A stretch of DNA of 64,000 bases from Leisingera sp. SS27. Lineage in GTDB: Bacteria > Pseudomonadota > Alphaproteobacteria > Rhodobacterales > Rhodobacteraceae. The translations under genes and the position numbers were made by a program. Under the pieces are notes generated by a model, which was given only the letters and a program-made list of their open reading frames with translations, searched no databases and was not told where the DNA came from. Positions 18,051 through 27,513 of the stretch are shown in pieces; position 1 is the stretch's first letter; each line of letters opens with the position of its first letter. The DNA is taken from positions 87,889 to 151,888 of the forward strand of contig NZ_JAQNCY010000009.1 of assembly GCF_028368855.1 (NCBI RefSeq), written 5' to 3'.

Positions 18051-18079
18051 GCCTGGCAGCGCCTTCGGGCCTGCCAGGC
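18051..18079 (+). terminator. Intra-operon hairpin with TTCG loop
   Basis: GCCTGGCAG pairs with CTGCCAGGC, and inside it GCC-TTCG-GGC closes a UUCG tetraloop after one bulged C. It lies between betT and betC, 59 bases after betT ends. It may be a partial terminator or an RNA-stability element that sets the ratio of transporter to enzymes. Confidence 0.6.
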
Positions 18080-18117
18080 GCCTTTGCAAAGCATCGCCAA
18101 TACTTGGGAGGTCCGCG

Positions 18118-19626
18118 ATGAGTGCCCCGAATATCCTGATCCTGATGGTTGACCAGTTGAATGGGACGCTTTTCCCGGACGGCCCCGCCGAGTGGCTGCA
18201 TGCTCCGAACCTGAAAAAGCTGGCGGAACGCTCCACCCGCTTCAAGAACGCCTATACCGCGTCGCCGCTCTGCGCCCCGGGCCGCGCCTCCTTCATGTCC
18301 GGCCAGCTGCCTTCGCGCACCGGCGTCTATGACAACGCCGCCGAATTCCGCAGCGACATCCCGACCTACGCCCACCACTTGCGCCGCGCCGGGTATTACA
18401 CTTGCCTCTCGGGCAAGATGCACTTTGTCGGCCCCGACCAGCTGCACGGGTTCGAGGACCGGCTGACCACCGACATCTATCCGGCCGATTTCGGCTGGAC
18501 CCCGGACTACCGCAAGCCGGGCGAGCGGATCGACTGGTGGTACCACAACATGGGGTCCGTTACCGGGGCAGGGGTGGCGGAAACCTCCAACCAGATGGAA
18601 TACGACGACGAGGTCGCCTACAACGCCACCGCCAAGCTGTATGAGCTGTCGCGCGGCCTCGACGAGCGCCCCTGGTGCGTCACCGTCTCCTTCACCCATC
18701 CGCACGATCCCTATGTGGCGCGCCGCAAGTACTGGGATCTTTATGAGGACTGCGAGCACCTGCTGCCTGAAGTCCCCGCCATGGACTACGAGGACCACGA
18801 CCCCCACGCCAAGCGGATCTTTGACGCCAACGACTGGCGCAGCTTCGACATTACTGAAGAGAACATCAAACGCTCCCGCCGCGCTTACTTCGCCAATATT
18901 TCCTATCTGGATGACAAGATCGGCGAGATCCTGAACGTGCTGGAAACCACAAGGCAGGAAGCGATCATCCTGTTCGTCTCCGACCACGGCGACATGCTGG
19001 GCGAGCGCGGCCTCTGGTTCAAGATGAGCTTCTACGAGGGCTCCTCCCGCGTGCCGCTGATGATCTCGGCGCCGGACCTGCCCGTGGGCCTGATTGAGAC
19101 CCCGGTGTCCACGCTGGACGTGACCCCGACGCTGGGCGCGCTGGCCGGTGTCGACATGGCAGAAATCGAACCCTGGACCGACGGCCAGAACCTGGTGCCG
19201 CTGGCCAATGGAACGGAACGCACCGAGCCGGTCGCCGTGGAATACGCGGCTGAGGCGTCCTACGCGCCGCTGGTGTCGCTCCGCTACGGCAAGTGGAAAT
19301 ACAACCGCTGCGCCCTGGATCCCGACCAGCTGTTTGATCTGGAAGCCGACCCGCACGAACTCAACAACCTGGCAGATGATCCGGCCCATGCCGGCACGCT
19401 GGAATCCTTGCGCGCCAAGTCGGAGGCCCGCTGGAACCTGGAAACCTTCGACGCAGAGGTGCGCGCCAGTCAGGCCCGCCGCTGGGTCGTCTACGAGGCC
19501 CTGCGCCAGGGCGGCTACTACCCCTGGGATTACCAGCCGCTGCAAAAAGCCTCGGAGCGCTACATGCGCAACCACATGAATCTCGACAACCTCGAGGAAA
19601 GCAAACGCTTTCCCCGCGGAGAATAA
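18118..19626 (+). CDS. betC: Choline-sulfatase
   Basis: 502 residues. A type I sulfatase that splits choline-O-sulfate into choline and sulfate. The N-terminal metal site is APNILILMVDQ, and the formylglycine motif CAPGR has its Cys at residue 52 (the CxPxR pattern, requiring a separate formylglycine-generating enzyme). Metal residues SDHGDMLGERG and the C-terminal choline-sulfatase extension (VYEALRQGGYYPWDYQPLQKASE) distinguish it from generic sulfatases. GGGAGG lies upstream of the ATG. It sits between the transporter and the dehydrogenases that process its product. Confidence 0.97.
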   Translation: MSAPNILILMVDQLNGTLFPDGPAEWLHAPNLKKLAERSTRFKNAYTASPLCAPGRASFMSGQLPSRTGVYDNAAEFRSDIPTYAHHLRRAGYYTCLSGKMHFVGPDQLHGFEDRLTTDIYPADFGWTPDYRKPGERIDWWYHNMGSVTGAGVAETSNQMEYDDEVAYNATAKLYELSRGLDERPWCVTVSFTHPHDPYVARRKYWDLYEDCEHLLPEVPAMDYEDHDPHAKRIFDANDWRSFDITEENIKRSRRAYFANISYLDDKIGEILNVLETTRQEAIILFVSDHGDMLGERGLWFKMSFYEGSSRVPLMISAPDLPVGLIETPVSTLDVTPTLGALAGVDMAEIEPWTDGQNLVPLANGTERTEPVAVEYAAEASYAPLVSLRYGKWKYNRCALDPDQLFDLEADPHELNNLADDPAHAGTLESLRAKSEARWNLETFDAEVRASQARRWVVYEALRQGGYYPWDYQPLQKASERYMRNHMNLDNLEESKRFPRGE

Positions 19627-19682
19627 CCATAGCAACTACTCAGCATCTCCCCTGCTGAAGACCCCCGCTGGAGACACACAAA

Positions 19683-21140
19683 ATGACACATCCCGCACAG
19701 CCCAAGGCCAGCCACTTCATCAACGGCGAATACGTCGAGGATACCGCCGGCACCCCGATCCCGGTGATCTATGCCGCGACAGGTGAGCAGATCGCCACTG
19801 TCTACGCCGCCACGCCGGCAATCGTCGAACAGGCGCTCTCCACCGCCAAGGCGGCCCAAAAAGAATGGGCCAAGATGACCGGCACCGAGCGCGGCCGCAT
19901 CCTGCGCCGCGCTGCCGACATTACGCGCGAGCGCAACCATGAACTCAGCGTTCTGGAAACCTACGACACCGGCAAGCCGCTGCAGGAAACCCTGGTGGCT
20001 GACGCCACCTCCGGCGCCGACGCGCTGGAATACTTCGGTGGCCTCGCGGGCTCCCTGACCGGCGAGCACATCCCGATGGGCGAGGACTGGGTCTACACCG
20101 TGCGCGAGGCGCTGGGCCTCTGCGTCGGCATCGGCGCCTGGAACTACCCGACCCAGATCGCCTGCTGGAAAGGCGCACCGGCGCTGGCCTGCGGCAACTC
20201 GATGGTGTTCAAACCCTCCGAGACCACGCCGCTTTGCGCCCTGAAAGTGGCCGAGATCCTGCACGAGGCCGGCGCCCCGGCCGGTATCTATAACGTCATC
20301 CAGGGCATGGGCGAGGTCGGCGGTGCGCTGGTTGCCGACCCGCGTGTTGACAAGGTCTCGCTGACCGGCTCGGTGCCGACCGGCAAGAAGGTTTATGCCG
20401 CCGCAGCGGCAGGCATGAAACACGTCACCATGGAACTGGGCGGCAAGTCGCCGCTGATCATCTTTGATGACGCCGACATCGACAACGCCGTCGGCGGCGC
20501 CATCAACGGCAACTTCTACTCCTCCGGCCAGGTCTGCTCCAACGGCACCCGAGTGTTCGTGCAGAAAGGCATCAAGGAGAAATTCCTGGCCCGCCTGGCG
20601 GAGCGTACCGGCAACGCCATCCTCGGCGACCCGATGGATGAGGCCACCAGCTTTGGCCCGATGGTCACCGAGAACCAGATGAACATCGTTCTGGGCTATA
20701 TCGAAAAGGGCAAGGAAGAAGGCGCCCGCGTTGTCTGCGGCGGCGCGCGTGCGGACATGGACGGCTACTACATCCAGCCGACCGTCTTTGCCGATGTGAC
20801 CGACGACATGACCATCGCGCGCGAGGAAATCTTCGGCCCCGTCATGTCCGTCCTTGACTTCGACACCGAGGAAGAGGTGATCGCCCGCGCCAATGACACC
20901 GAGTTCGGCCTGTCCGCCGGCGTTTTCACCAACGACTTCAGCCGCGCCCACCGGGTGATCGGCCAGCTGGAAGCGGGCAGCTGCTTCATCAACTCCTACA
21001 ACGATGCGCCGGTCGAGGCGCCGTTCGGCGGGGTCAAGGCATCGGGTGTGGGCCGCGAGAATTCGAAAGAGGCGATCAAGCACTTCAGCCAGGTGAAATC
21101 CGTCTACGTCCGCATGGGCGACGTCGAAGCGGCGTTCTGA
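19683..21140 (+). CDS. betB: Betaine aldehyde dehydrogenase
   Basis: 485 residues. NAD(P)-dependent oxidation of betaine aldehyde to glycine betaine, cytoplasmic. Motifs are GAWNYP and KPSETTP (cofactor), the general base in MELGGKSP, and the catalytic Cys285 in [13 protein letters not shown]. The C-terminus contains [20 protein letters not shown] precedes the start by nine bases. It lies 56 bases after betC and is co-directional with betA. Confidence 0.97.
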   Translation: MTHPAQPKASHFINGEYVEDTAGTPIPVIYAATGEQIATVYAATPAIVEQALSTAKAAQKEWAKMTGTERGRILRRAADITRERNHELSVLETYDTGKPLQETLVADATSGADALEYFGGLAGSLTGEHIPMGEDWVYTVREALGLCVGIGAWNYPTQIACWKGAPALACGNSMVFKPSETTPLCALKVAEILHEAGAPAGIYNVIQGMGEVGGALVADPRVDKVSLTGSVPTGKKVYAAAAAGMKHVTMELGGKSPLIIFDDADIDNAVGGAINGNFYSSGQVCSNGTRVFVQKGIKEKFLARLAERTGNAILGDPMDEATSFGPMVTENQMNIVLGYIEKGKEEGARVVCGGARADMDGYYIQPTVFADVTDDMTIAREEIFGPVMSVLDFDTEEEVIARANDTEFGLSAGVFTNDFSRAHRVIGQLEAGSCFINSYNDAPVEAPFGGVKASGVGRENSKEAIKHFSQVKSVYVRMGDVEAAF

Positions 21141-21243
21141 GCCGGGCAGTAAGAATGGCAGGTGCCGCTGCGGCGGCCCTGCACCGAACTAAGGCAGAGC
21201 CGGGCAGGCGGGCAGCCCCCGGTCTCAGCGACGGAGAGAAGAA

Positions 21244-22899
21244 ATGAACGCGGATTATGTGATTGTCGGAGCCGGCTCTGCGGGTTGTGCCATGGCCTAC
21301 CGGCTCAGCGAAGCCGGCAAAAAGGTGCTGGTGATCGAACACGGCGGCACCGATGCCGGGCCGTTTATCCAGATGCCGGGCGCGCTCAGCTACCCGATGA
21401 ACATGCCGTTTTATGACTGGGGCTACAAATCCCAGCCCGAACCGCATCTGGGCGGCCGTGAGCTGGTCTGCCCGCGCGGCAAGGTGATCGGCGGCTCCTC
21501 CTCGATCAACGGCATGGTCTATGTGCGCGGCCACGCAGGCGACTACAACCACTGGGCCGAGTCGGGCGCCGCAGGCTGGTCCTATGCCGACGTGCTGCCC
21601 TACTTCAAACGCATGGAAACCTGGAACGACCGCGGCCACGGCGGCGATGCGGACTGGCGCGGCAAGGACGGTCCGCTGCATGTGACCCGCGGCCCCCGCG
21701 ACAACCCGCTGCACGACGCCTTCGTCAAGGCGGGCGAGCAGGCGGGCTACCCGGTCACCTCCGACTACAACGGTGAGCAGCAGGAGGGTTTCGGCCCGAT
21801 GGAGATGACGGTCTACAAGGGCCGCCGCTGGTCCGCCGCCAACGCCTATCTGAAGCCCGCTCTGAAACGCGAGAACTGCGACCTGATCCGCGCCTTCGCC
21901 CGCAAGGTGGTGATCGAGGACGGCCGCGCCGTGGGTGTCGAGATCGAACGCGGCGGCAAGGTTGAGGTGATCCGCGCAAATGCCGAGGTGATCCTGGCCG
22001 CGTCCTCGCTGAACTCCCCCAAGATGCTGATGCTCTCGGGCATCGGTCCGGCCAAGCACCTGGCCGAGCATGGGATCGACGTGGTCGCCGACCGCCCTGG
22101 CGTCGGCCAGAACCTGCAGGACCACCTGGAATTCTACTTCCAGTTCGCCTGCAAGCAGCCGATCACCCTGTTCAAGTACTGGAACCTGCTGGGCAAGGGC
22201 CTTGTCGGGGCCCAGTGGATGTTCACCAAGACCGGCCTGGGCGCTTCGAACCAGTTCGAAAGCGCCGCCTTCATCCGCTCCGACAAGGGCGTCGACTACC
22301 CCGACATCCAGTACCATTTCCTGCCAATCGCGGTCCGCTATGACGGTCAGGCGGCGGCAGAGGGGCATGGCTTCCAGGCCCATGTCGGCCCGATGCGCTC
22401 ACCCTCGCGCGGCGAGGTCACGCTGGCGTCGAAAGATCCCAAGGACGCGCCGAACATCCTGTTCAACTACATGTCGACCGAGCAGGACTGGATCGATTTC
22501 CGCAAATGCGTGCGCCTGACGCGCGAAATCTTTGCCCAGGACGCAATGAAGCCGTTCCTCAAGCACGAGATCCAGCCGGGCACCGATCTGCAAACCGACG
22601 ACGAGATCGACGGCTTCCTACGCGAGCACGTGGAAAGCGCCTATCACCCCTGCGGCACCTGCAAGATGGGCGCGGCGGATGATCCGATGTCGGTCGTTGA
22701 CCCGGAATGCCGTGTCATCGGTGTCGACGGCCTGCGCGTTGCCGACAGCTCGATCTTCCCGCGGATCACCAACGGCAACCTTAACGGCCCCTCGATCATG
22801 ACCGGAGAGAAGGCCTCCGACCACATCCTGGGCCGCCGCCTGCCGTCCTCCAACGCAGAGCCGTGGTTCAACCCGAACTGGCGTGAAGCGCAACGCTGA
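21244..22899 (+). CDS. betA: Choline dehydrogenase
   Basis: 551 residues. A GMC-family flavoprotein that oxidises choline to betaine aldehyde, donating electrons to the respiratory chain at the inner membrane. The FAD-binding motif [20 protein letters not shown] opens the protein. The GMC signatures [23 protein letters not shown] and [15 protein letters not shown] follow, and the catalytic His lies in [11 protein letters not shown] and [18 protein letters not shown] lies before the ATG. Last gene of the operon, followed by a strong terminator. Confidence 0.97.
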   Translation: MNADYVIVGAGSAGCAMAYRLSEAGKKVLVIEHGGTDAGPFIQMPGALSYPMNMPFYDWGYKSQPEPHLGGRELVCPRGKVIGGSSSINGMVYVRGHAGDYNHWAESGAAGWSYADVLPYFKRMETWNDRGHGGDADWRGKDGPLHVTRGPRDNPLHDAFVKAGEQAGYPVTSDYNGEQQEGFGPMEMTVYKGRRWSAANAYLKPALKRENCDLIRAFARKVVIEDGRAVGVEIERGGKVEVIRANAEVILAASSLNSPKMLMLSGIGPAKHLAEHGIDVVADRPGVGQNLQDHLEFYFQFACKQPITLFKYWNLLGKGLVGAQWMFTKTGLGASNQFESAAFIRSDKGVDYPDIQYHFLPIAVRYDGQAAAEGHGFQAHVGPMRSPSRGEVTLASKDPKDAPNILFNYMSTEQDWIDFRKCVRLTREIFAQDAMKPFLKHEIQPGTDLQTDDEIDGFLREHVESAYHPCGTCKMGAADDPMSVVDPECRVIGVDGLRVADSSIFPRITNGNLNGPSIMTGEKASDHILGRRLPSSNAEPWFNPNWREAQR

Positions 22900-22917
22900 T
22901 CCTGTTGCACTGCCAGC

Positions 22918-22960
22918 AAGCCGCCCGCCACCTCCCCTTTGTGCGGGCGGCTTACTTTTT
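22918..22960 (+). terminator. Rho-independent terminator of the bet operon
   Basis: Eleven-base perfect stem AAGCCGCCCGC/GCGGGCGGCTT, 14-base loop, then a five-T run. It closes the betTCBA unit. Confidence 0.88.
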
Positions 22961-23063
22961 CCTCAAAAATCAGCGCCTTTCCCGCATCTTTTGATCCGCG
23001 TCAAAGTGGCGGGCCGGGGAAGGCAATACCCTGCAGACGACCCTAGGAAGAAGGAGCGAGCAG

Positions 23064-23303
23064 GTGTCCAACACTCCCCATGAACTGGCCGAGGAATTCC
23101 CGGAAAAAGCGGCGCTGATGAGCCAGCTGAAACAGTCGGATGCGCATTTCGCCAAGCTGTCGGATGAATACCACGAAGTGAACCGCGCCGTGCACCGGGC
23201 GGAAACCAACGTGGAGCCGGTCAGCGCCCAGGCCGAAACCGATCTGCGCAAACAGCGTGCCGCGCTGAAGGATGAGATCTGGGGGATCCTGTCGAAGGCC
23301 TGA
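23064..23303 (+). CDS. YdcH/DUF465 family small protein
   Basis: 79 residues from a GTG start with GGAG ten bases upstream. Two helices with the typical pattern LAEEFPEKAALMSQLKQSDAHFAKLSDEYHEVNRAVHRAE and LRKQRAALKDEIWGILSKA identify the YdcH family, a coiled-coil hairpin of unknown function widespread in proteobacteria. Monocistronic: terminators flank it on both sides. Confidence 0.9.
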   Translation: MSNTPHELAEEFPEKAALMSQLKQSDAHFAKLSDEYHEVNRAVHRAETNVEPVSAQAETDLRKQRAALKDEIWGILSKA

Positions 23304-23330
23304 GACCTTCAGGCAGGCGGTAAAACGCAG

Positions 23331-23353
23331 GGGGCACCAATGGTGCCCCTTTT
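23331..23353 (+). terminator. Terminator of the ydcH-like gene
   Basis: Eight-base perfect stem GGGGCACC/GGTGCCCC with a 3-base loop, then TTTT. Confidence 0.85.
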
Positions 23354-23397
23354 CTATCTTTCCCCTTCGGCCTTGCTGCAAGGGGCGGCTGCGCCAA

Positions 23398-23877
23398 TTA
23401 CGCGCGGGTGAAATCCATGGTCCAATTTGTTTCCCAGGTCTTGCCGCCGTCCCGTGACATGGCCTGTTCCCATCGCGGTGTTTCTGTGTCCGTTTGCAGC
23501 CACAGGAACCGGATTGACACGGGTTCGCCGCGCAGCGTGTCCTCTGCAAAGAAAGATCCGGTGCCGTCCTCGAACCTGCCAACCACGGGAACATCCAATT
23601 GGTGCGGGGCGTTTGCCGACAGCCACCAGATCGCCCAGGTCCCGCTGGCAGGATCAAAAGACCGCAAGGCAATGGCGCGGTACGCTCCCCCGGGGAAGTT
23701 GAGAAGGTTGTCTTCCACATTGCCATTGCCGCCCAGTACCGCCCGGGTTTCCGAGGTTCCCTGAAACTCTTCCCATTCGCGGCAGCCAGTCAGCCGCTCT
23801 TTCAGCCTGCGGTGACGCACATTCCAACGGCCGGTTTCAAAATCGAAATCCCGGGATGTGCTGAGCTTCTCTTCCAT
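23398..23877 (-). CDS. DUF1579-like protein
   Basis: 159 residues from the ATG at 23877. No signal peptide. It begins STSRDFDFETGRWNVRHRRLKERLTGCREWEEFQGTSE and ends RWEQAMSRDGGKTWETNWTMDFTRA, the pattern of small beta-barrel proteins often annotated DUF1579 and found singly in soil and marine bacteria. Conserved Trp residues (GRWNV, WEEF, WAIWWL, WETNW) suggest a ligand-binding barrel. Convergent with the ydcH-like gene. Function unknown. Confidence 0.8.
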   Translation of the reverse strand: MEEKLSTSRDFDFETGRWNVRHRRLKERLTGCREWEEFQGTSETRAVLGGNGNVEDNLLNFPGGAYRAIALRSFDPASGTWAIWWLSANAPHQLDVPVVGRFEDGTGSFFAEDTLRGEPVSIRFLWLQTDTETPRWEQAMSRDGGKTWETNWTMDFTRA

Positions 23878-24318
23878 GGGGTGCCTTTCTTCCGATGGTG
23901 AATTGCGTTCCTGTTTTGTTCTCAATTGCTGAAAAAGTCAACGATACCCTCGCGCTCAGCAATTGATTGGACGCAGGACAGTCCGCGTGCGTTCTTTTGA
24001 TGGGTGATGCCTTCTTTGCGCGTTTCGCTGGTTCTGCCCTCATTTCTGCCGCGCAGCCGAGCGCCTCTTCGCCGCTCACGCGGGAATGGCGCTCTGGTTT
24101 CAACCTATGTGCGAATCGCAGTTGCCGGATTGATCTTGATTTGGAGACAGTGTTCAAATTCAACAGGGAATGTTGGAAGGATTCTCCGTAATTTCCGGCA
24201 AATCAGGTTAAATTAAGGCAAATTCGTCAAAAATGTGACCGGTCGCTCTATATCTTGCCTGCAGCAGGAAATACGGTCTCAGAGTGCCTGCTGTGCAGTT
24301 GTGTGAAGGAGTAAACCA
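23878..24318. other. Gene-free stretch
   Basis: 441 bases. Near 24190-24230 it is AT-rich, with two GGCAAAT direct repeats (24196 and 24218) and a TCTATATC box at about 24246-24253 that may be the promoter of the gene at 24319. I see no convincing ORF in it. Confidence 0.5.
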
Positions 24319-24579
24319 ATGGGACAGGTCTATCAGCCGGGGCGCTGGCAAGAGATCGAAGGCGTACCCGACGAAACCTCTGATGCGGACATGCTGGCAG
24401 CGGTCCGCAGCGTGGTCAGAACGGCCGCTGAAGACCCGGTGCAAGAGCAGAAACCCGCTCCCGGCCGGGTGCAGCAATGGCAAACAGCCGAAGCAGTTCA
24501 GCCCAATCAGCCGCCGCGGGCAGCGGCCGCAAAGGACCGTGCGCTGATGTCCCGCTTGCTGAACCGTCTGCGCGCCTGA
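24319..24579 (+). CDS. Hypothetical protein, 86 residues
   Basis: 86 residues, with AAGGAG seven bases before the ATG. No signal peptide or membrane segment. The N-terminal half is acidic (EIEGVPDETSDADMLAAVRSVV), a Pro/Gln-rich middle follows (QEQKPAPGRVQQWQTAEAVQPNQPP), and the end is basic and helical (AKDRALMSRLLNRLRA). Probably partly disordered. Not recognised; the ribosome site and its codon use support it as a gene. Confidence 0.6.
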   Translation: MGQVYQPGRWQEIEGVPDETSDADMLAAVRSVVRTAAEDPVQEQKPAPGRVQQWQTAEAVQPNQPPRAAAAKDRALMSRLLNRLRA

Positions 24580-24660
24580 ATTTCCCGCTTCCTCGGCCAA
24601 GGATGCTCGATTGTCCTTGGCAAATATCCTGAAAGAAATTTGCCGCCGCCAGCGGCGCCC

Positions 24661-26049
24661 TCAGCTTACCTCATAGGGCAGAACACCGCGCTGGTCGGTG
24701 TTGATCGTCAGACGCCGTTCCAGCGGCGGCACAGAGCGCTGGTGGCAATCCTTGCGCTCGCAGATGCGGCAGGAGATGCCGATCGGCTCATAGGCGCTGT
24801 CCTGGCTCACATCCATCCCGTCCGCATAGACCAGCGCGTCCGCGTGGCGCACCTCGCACCCCAGGGCAATCGCATAGCGCCGCACCGGCGCGCCGAACGA
24901 GCCGCCCGGCTTGGACACATCCCGCGCCAGCGAGATATAGCGCACCCCGTCCGGCGTCTCCGCCAGCTGGCGCAGGAACCGGCCCGGGGTCTCAAACGCC
25001 CGGTGAACGTTCCACAGGGGGCAGGCGCCGCCAAAGCGGGCAAATTGCAACCGCGTGGCTGAGTGCCGCTTGGTGATCGTTCCCGCCTGATCCACCCGCA
25101 CAAAAAAGAACGGCACCCCCTTGGCACCGGGACGCTGCATGGTCGACAGCCGGTGCGCAATCTGTTCAATCGAGGCGCCAAATCGGATCGCCAGCAGCTC
25201 CAGGTCATGCCGGCAGGCCTGCGCCGCCTCCAGAAACCGTGTGTAGGGCATCAGCGCCGCACCCGCGAAATAATTGGCCAGGCCGATCTTGGCGATGGCG
25301 CGGGCCTCCTCGCTTTGAAACTTTGCAAAATCGAGGGTGGCTTCCAGCAAGGTGTTCTGCCCCAGGAGCGCCACCTGCAGTAGCATCTGGAACAGCTGCG
25401 TCTGCGGCGCGGAGCGGTTCGACAGATGCAGCACCTGCGCCTCGGCGTCGTAATGGCGCAGCCCCTCCATTTCGGTCTGGCGCACCTTGATACCGCCGCG
25501 CTCCAGCTCTGCAATCGCTGCCGCGCGGATGTCGCTGGTGGCCGCAAACCGCTCAGCAGCGTGGTCCACCGCGTCGATGTAGTTGTCGCAGTAGTGGAAG
25601 AAATCGCGCACCTCTTCCCATGGGCTGGCCTGAATGCGCGCATCCTCCCGCCCCAGCGCCTCATCCAATGAGGCAAGGCGTTCATGGGTCTGCCGGTAGG
25701 CCCGGTGCAGCGCCAGAAACGCCCGCGCCAGCGCCGGCGCGTTTGAGGCGGTCAGCCGCAGATCCGCCAGCGGCGGCGCATCATCGGCAAACACCGGATC
25801 CGCCATCGCCTCGCGCATGTCACTGACCAGCCGTTCGCTGTCCCCAGCTGACAATTCGGTCACATCCATGCCGAATTCCTGCGCCAGCGCCAGCACCACC
25901 GTGGTTGACACCGGGCGGTTGTTGTTCTCCATCTGGTTCAGATAGGGCAGGGAGACCCCCAGCTTGGCAGCAAAATCCTTTTGCGTCAGCTCCAGCCGCT
26001 GCCGCATCTCGCGCAGCTTGGCGCCTGCGTAAAGTTTTTGGGTGGCCAT
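24661..26049 (-). CDS. pccR: XRE-family short-chain fatty acyl-CoA regulator (ScfR), PccR-like
   Basis: 462 residues. The N-terminal helix-turn-helix (REMRQRLELTQKDFAAKLGVSLPYLNQMENNNRPVS) is followed by a ScfR-type central domain (residues about 150-310) and a C-terminal Cys-containing domain (GCEVRHADALVYADGMD..GISCRICERKDCHQRSVPPLERRL). This layout is that of RamB/MccR/PccR regulators, which sense short-chain acyl-CoA. Rhodobacter PccR activates propionyl-CoA carboxylase genes. pccB lies 6 kb away in this window, and TTTGC-type repeats precede both genes. A TTTGCAAA overlaps its own ribosome-binding region. Confidence 0.9.
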   Translation of the reverse strand: MATQKLYAGAKLREMRQRLELTQKDFAAKLGVSLPYLNQMENNNRPVSTTVVLALAQEFGMDVTELSAGDSERLVSDMREAMADPVFADDAPPLADLRLTASNAPALARAFLALHRAYRQTHERLASLDEALGREDARIQASPWEEVRDFFHYCDNYIDAVDHAAERFAATSDIRAAAIAELERGGIKVRQTEMEGLRHYDAEAQVLHLSNRSAPQTQLFQMLLQVALLGQNTLLEATLDFAKFQSEEARAIAKIGLANYFAGAALMPYTRFLEAAQACRHDLELLAIRFGASIEQIAHRLSTMQRPGAKGVPFFFVRVDQAGTITKRHSATRLQFARFGGACPLWNVHRAFETPGRFLRQLAETPDGVRYISLARDVSKPGGSFGAPVRRYAIALGCEVRHADALVYADGMDVSQDSAYEPIGISCRICERKDCHQRSVPPLERRLTINTDQRGVLPYEVS

Positions 26050-26059
26050 GAGGTGAGCC

Positions 26060-26098
26060 TTTGCAAATCCATTTCTTGCGAATGGTATAATTGCAAAC
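26060..26098. promoter_or_regulatory. TTTGCAAA-type elements upstream of pccR
   Basis: TTTGCAAA (26060), TTGCGAAT (26075) and ATTGCAAAC (26090) lie just upstream of the pccR start. The TTTGCAAA half-site is the one I recall for Rhodobacter PccR, so autoregulation is likely. Confidence 0.55.
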
Positions 26099-26124
26099 TC
26101 ACCCCTGCAAGCCCGTGACCGGGA

Positions 26125-27336
26125 TCATGCGCGGATCTGCCGCTCCCGCCAGACCACCAGCAGAATGGCAACCAGCCCCATCGTCGCGGTGGCGAACATG
26201 ATCACCAAAAGCGGCACCGCGGTCGATCCCGGCACCAGCAGCATCCCCGCAAAGGCGCTGAGCGCGGCGCCTGCGCCGATCATGATGGCGCCGCTGAGGC
26301 CTGAGGCGGTGCCTGCCAGATGCGGCCGCACCGAAATCGCGCCGGCAGTTGCATTGGGGATCGCCATGCCGTTGCCCAGCCCGACAAAGCACATCAGGCC
26401 AAAGAAGGTGAACACGCTGTCTGCGCCTGCCATTGCAATCAGCAGCGACATCAGAACCCCGCCGCCATTGATCACGCAGCCCCACAGCACCATGCGGTTG
26501 ACGCCTAGCCGTGTGGAAAACCGTCCGGAAATGAAGTTGCCGGCAAAATACCCCACCGCAGGCGCCGAGAACCAGACGCCCAGCTCCGCGGTGCTGAGGC
26601 CGTAGACCTCGGTGCCGACAAAAGGCGCGCCGCCCAGATAGGCAAAAAACGCACCCGACGCCAAACCGGACGACAGCGAATAGCCCCAGAAACGCGGCGA
26701 GCGCAGCAGTTCCGGATATTCGCGGAACTGCGCCACCAGCGTCTTGCCGCTCTTGTGCGCGGTTTCGCCGAAATCGCTGAAGGTGATGAGCAGCGTCGCC
26801 GCGCCGACCAGGAACAACAGCCAGAAATTGGCTTGCCAGCCCATCCACTGATCCAGGAAGCCGCCAATGGCGGGGCCGATCATCGGCACCACCGCCATGC
26901 CCATGGTGACATAGCCGATCATGCTGGCGGCTTCGTTGGTGTCATACATGTCGCGCACCGCGGCGCGGCTCAGCACCATGGTTGCGGCCACCGCCGTCTG
27001 CGCCACCCGGAACAGCAGGAACAACTCTGCCGTCGGCGCAAATATGCAGCCCAATGTGGACAGCAGGAACAAAACGATGCTGATCAGAATGACCGGACGC
27101 CGCCCCATCTGGTCGGAAATCGGCCCTACAAAGATCTGCACCACCGCATTGCCCGCCAGATAGAGCGCCACCGACAGCTGCATCACCCGGTAATCCACCG
27201 CGTAATACTCTGCCATCCCTGCCAGCGACGGCAGATGCAGGTTCATGCCAAGCGCAGACAGGCCTGCCAGCAGGATCAGGGTGAAAATGCGCGGAGGCGT
27301 CCGCTGGCCAGGGGCCCGGGTATCATATGTGGACAT
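26125..27336 (-). CDS. MFS drug-resistance transporter, Bcr/CflA family
   Basis: 403 residues, twelve transmembrane helices. Typical MFS loop GPISDQMGRRPVI between helices 2 and 3 and the Bcr/CflA pattern LHLPSLAGMAEYYAVDYRVMQLSVALYLAG, RAAVRDMYDTNEAASMIGYVTMGMAVVPMIGPAIGG. Predicted proton-driven efflux of drugs or sulfonamide/bicyclomycin-like compounds. It is co-directional with pccR, 76 bases upstream; the space holds the TTTGC elements, so the two genes probably have separate promoters. Confidence 0.93.
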   Translation of the reverse strand: MSTYDTRAPGQRTPPRIFTLILLAGLSALGMNLHLPSLAGMAEYYAVDYRVMQLSVALYLAGNAVVQIFVGPISDQMGRRPVILISIVLFLLSTLGCIFAPTAELFLLFRVAQTAVAATMVLSRAAVRDMYDTNEAASMIGYVTMGMAVVPMIGPAIGGFLDQWMGWQANFWLLFLVGAATLLITFSDFGETAHKSGKTLVAQFREYPELLRSPRFWGYSLSSGLASGAFFAYLGGAPFVGTEVYGLSTAELGVWFSAPAVGYFAGNFISGRFSTRLGVNRMVLWGCVINGGGVLMSLLIAMAGADSVFTFFGLMCFVGLGNGMAIPNATAGAISVRPHLAGTASGLSGAIMIGAGAALSAFAGMLLVPGSTAVPLLVIMFATATMGLVAILLVVWRERQIRA

Positions 27337-27421
27337 ACCATCGGGTTAGAGCAGTCGGCCGGGGTTGTCCATCTGCCGCATGTGCAGCGGCGCACAGGGG
27401 TGACGCCGCGTCAGAAGACAC

Positions 27422-27451
27422 TTGCCTGCCAAACAATGCGCCGCCTATGCT
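27422..27451 (+). promoter_or_regulatory. Possible promoter of the 27.5 kb cluster
   Basis: TTGCCT (27422) and TATGCT (27446) with 18 bases between, about 63 bases upstream of the first cluster gene. A T-rich stretch (27460-27482) follows. Plausible sigma-70 promoter, not proven. Confidence 0.4.
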
Positions 27452-27513
27452 GGGGGCACTACTGCATTTTTTCTTGTTTTTCAGTCCCGTCCTATTTGCT
27501 GCCGAGGTGATCC

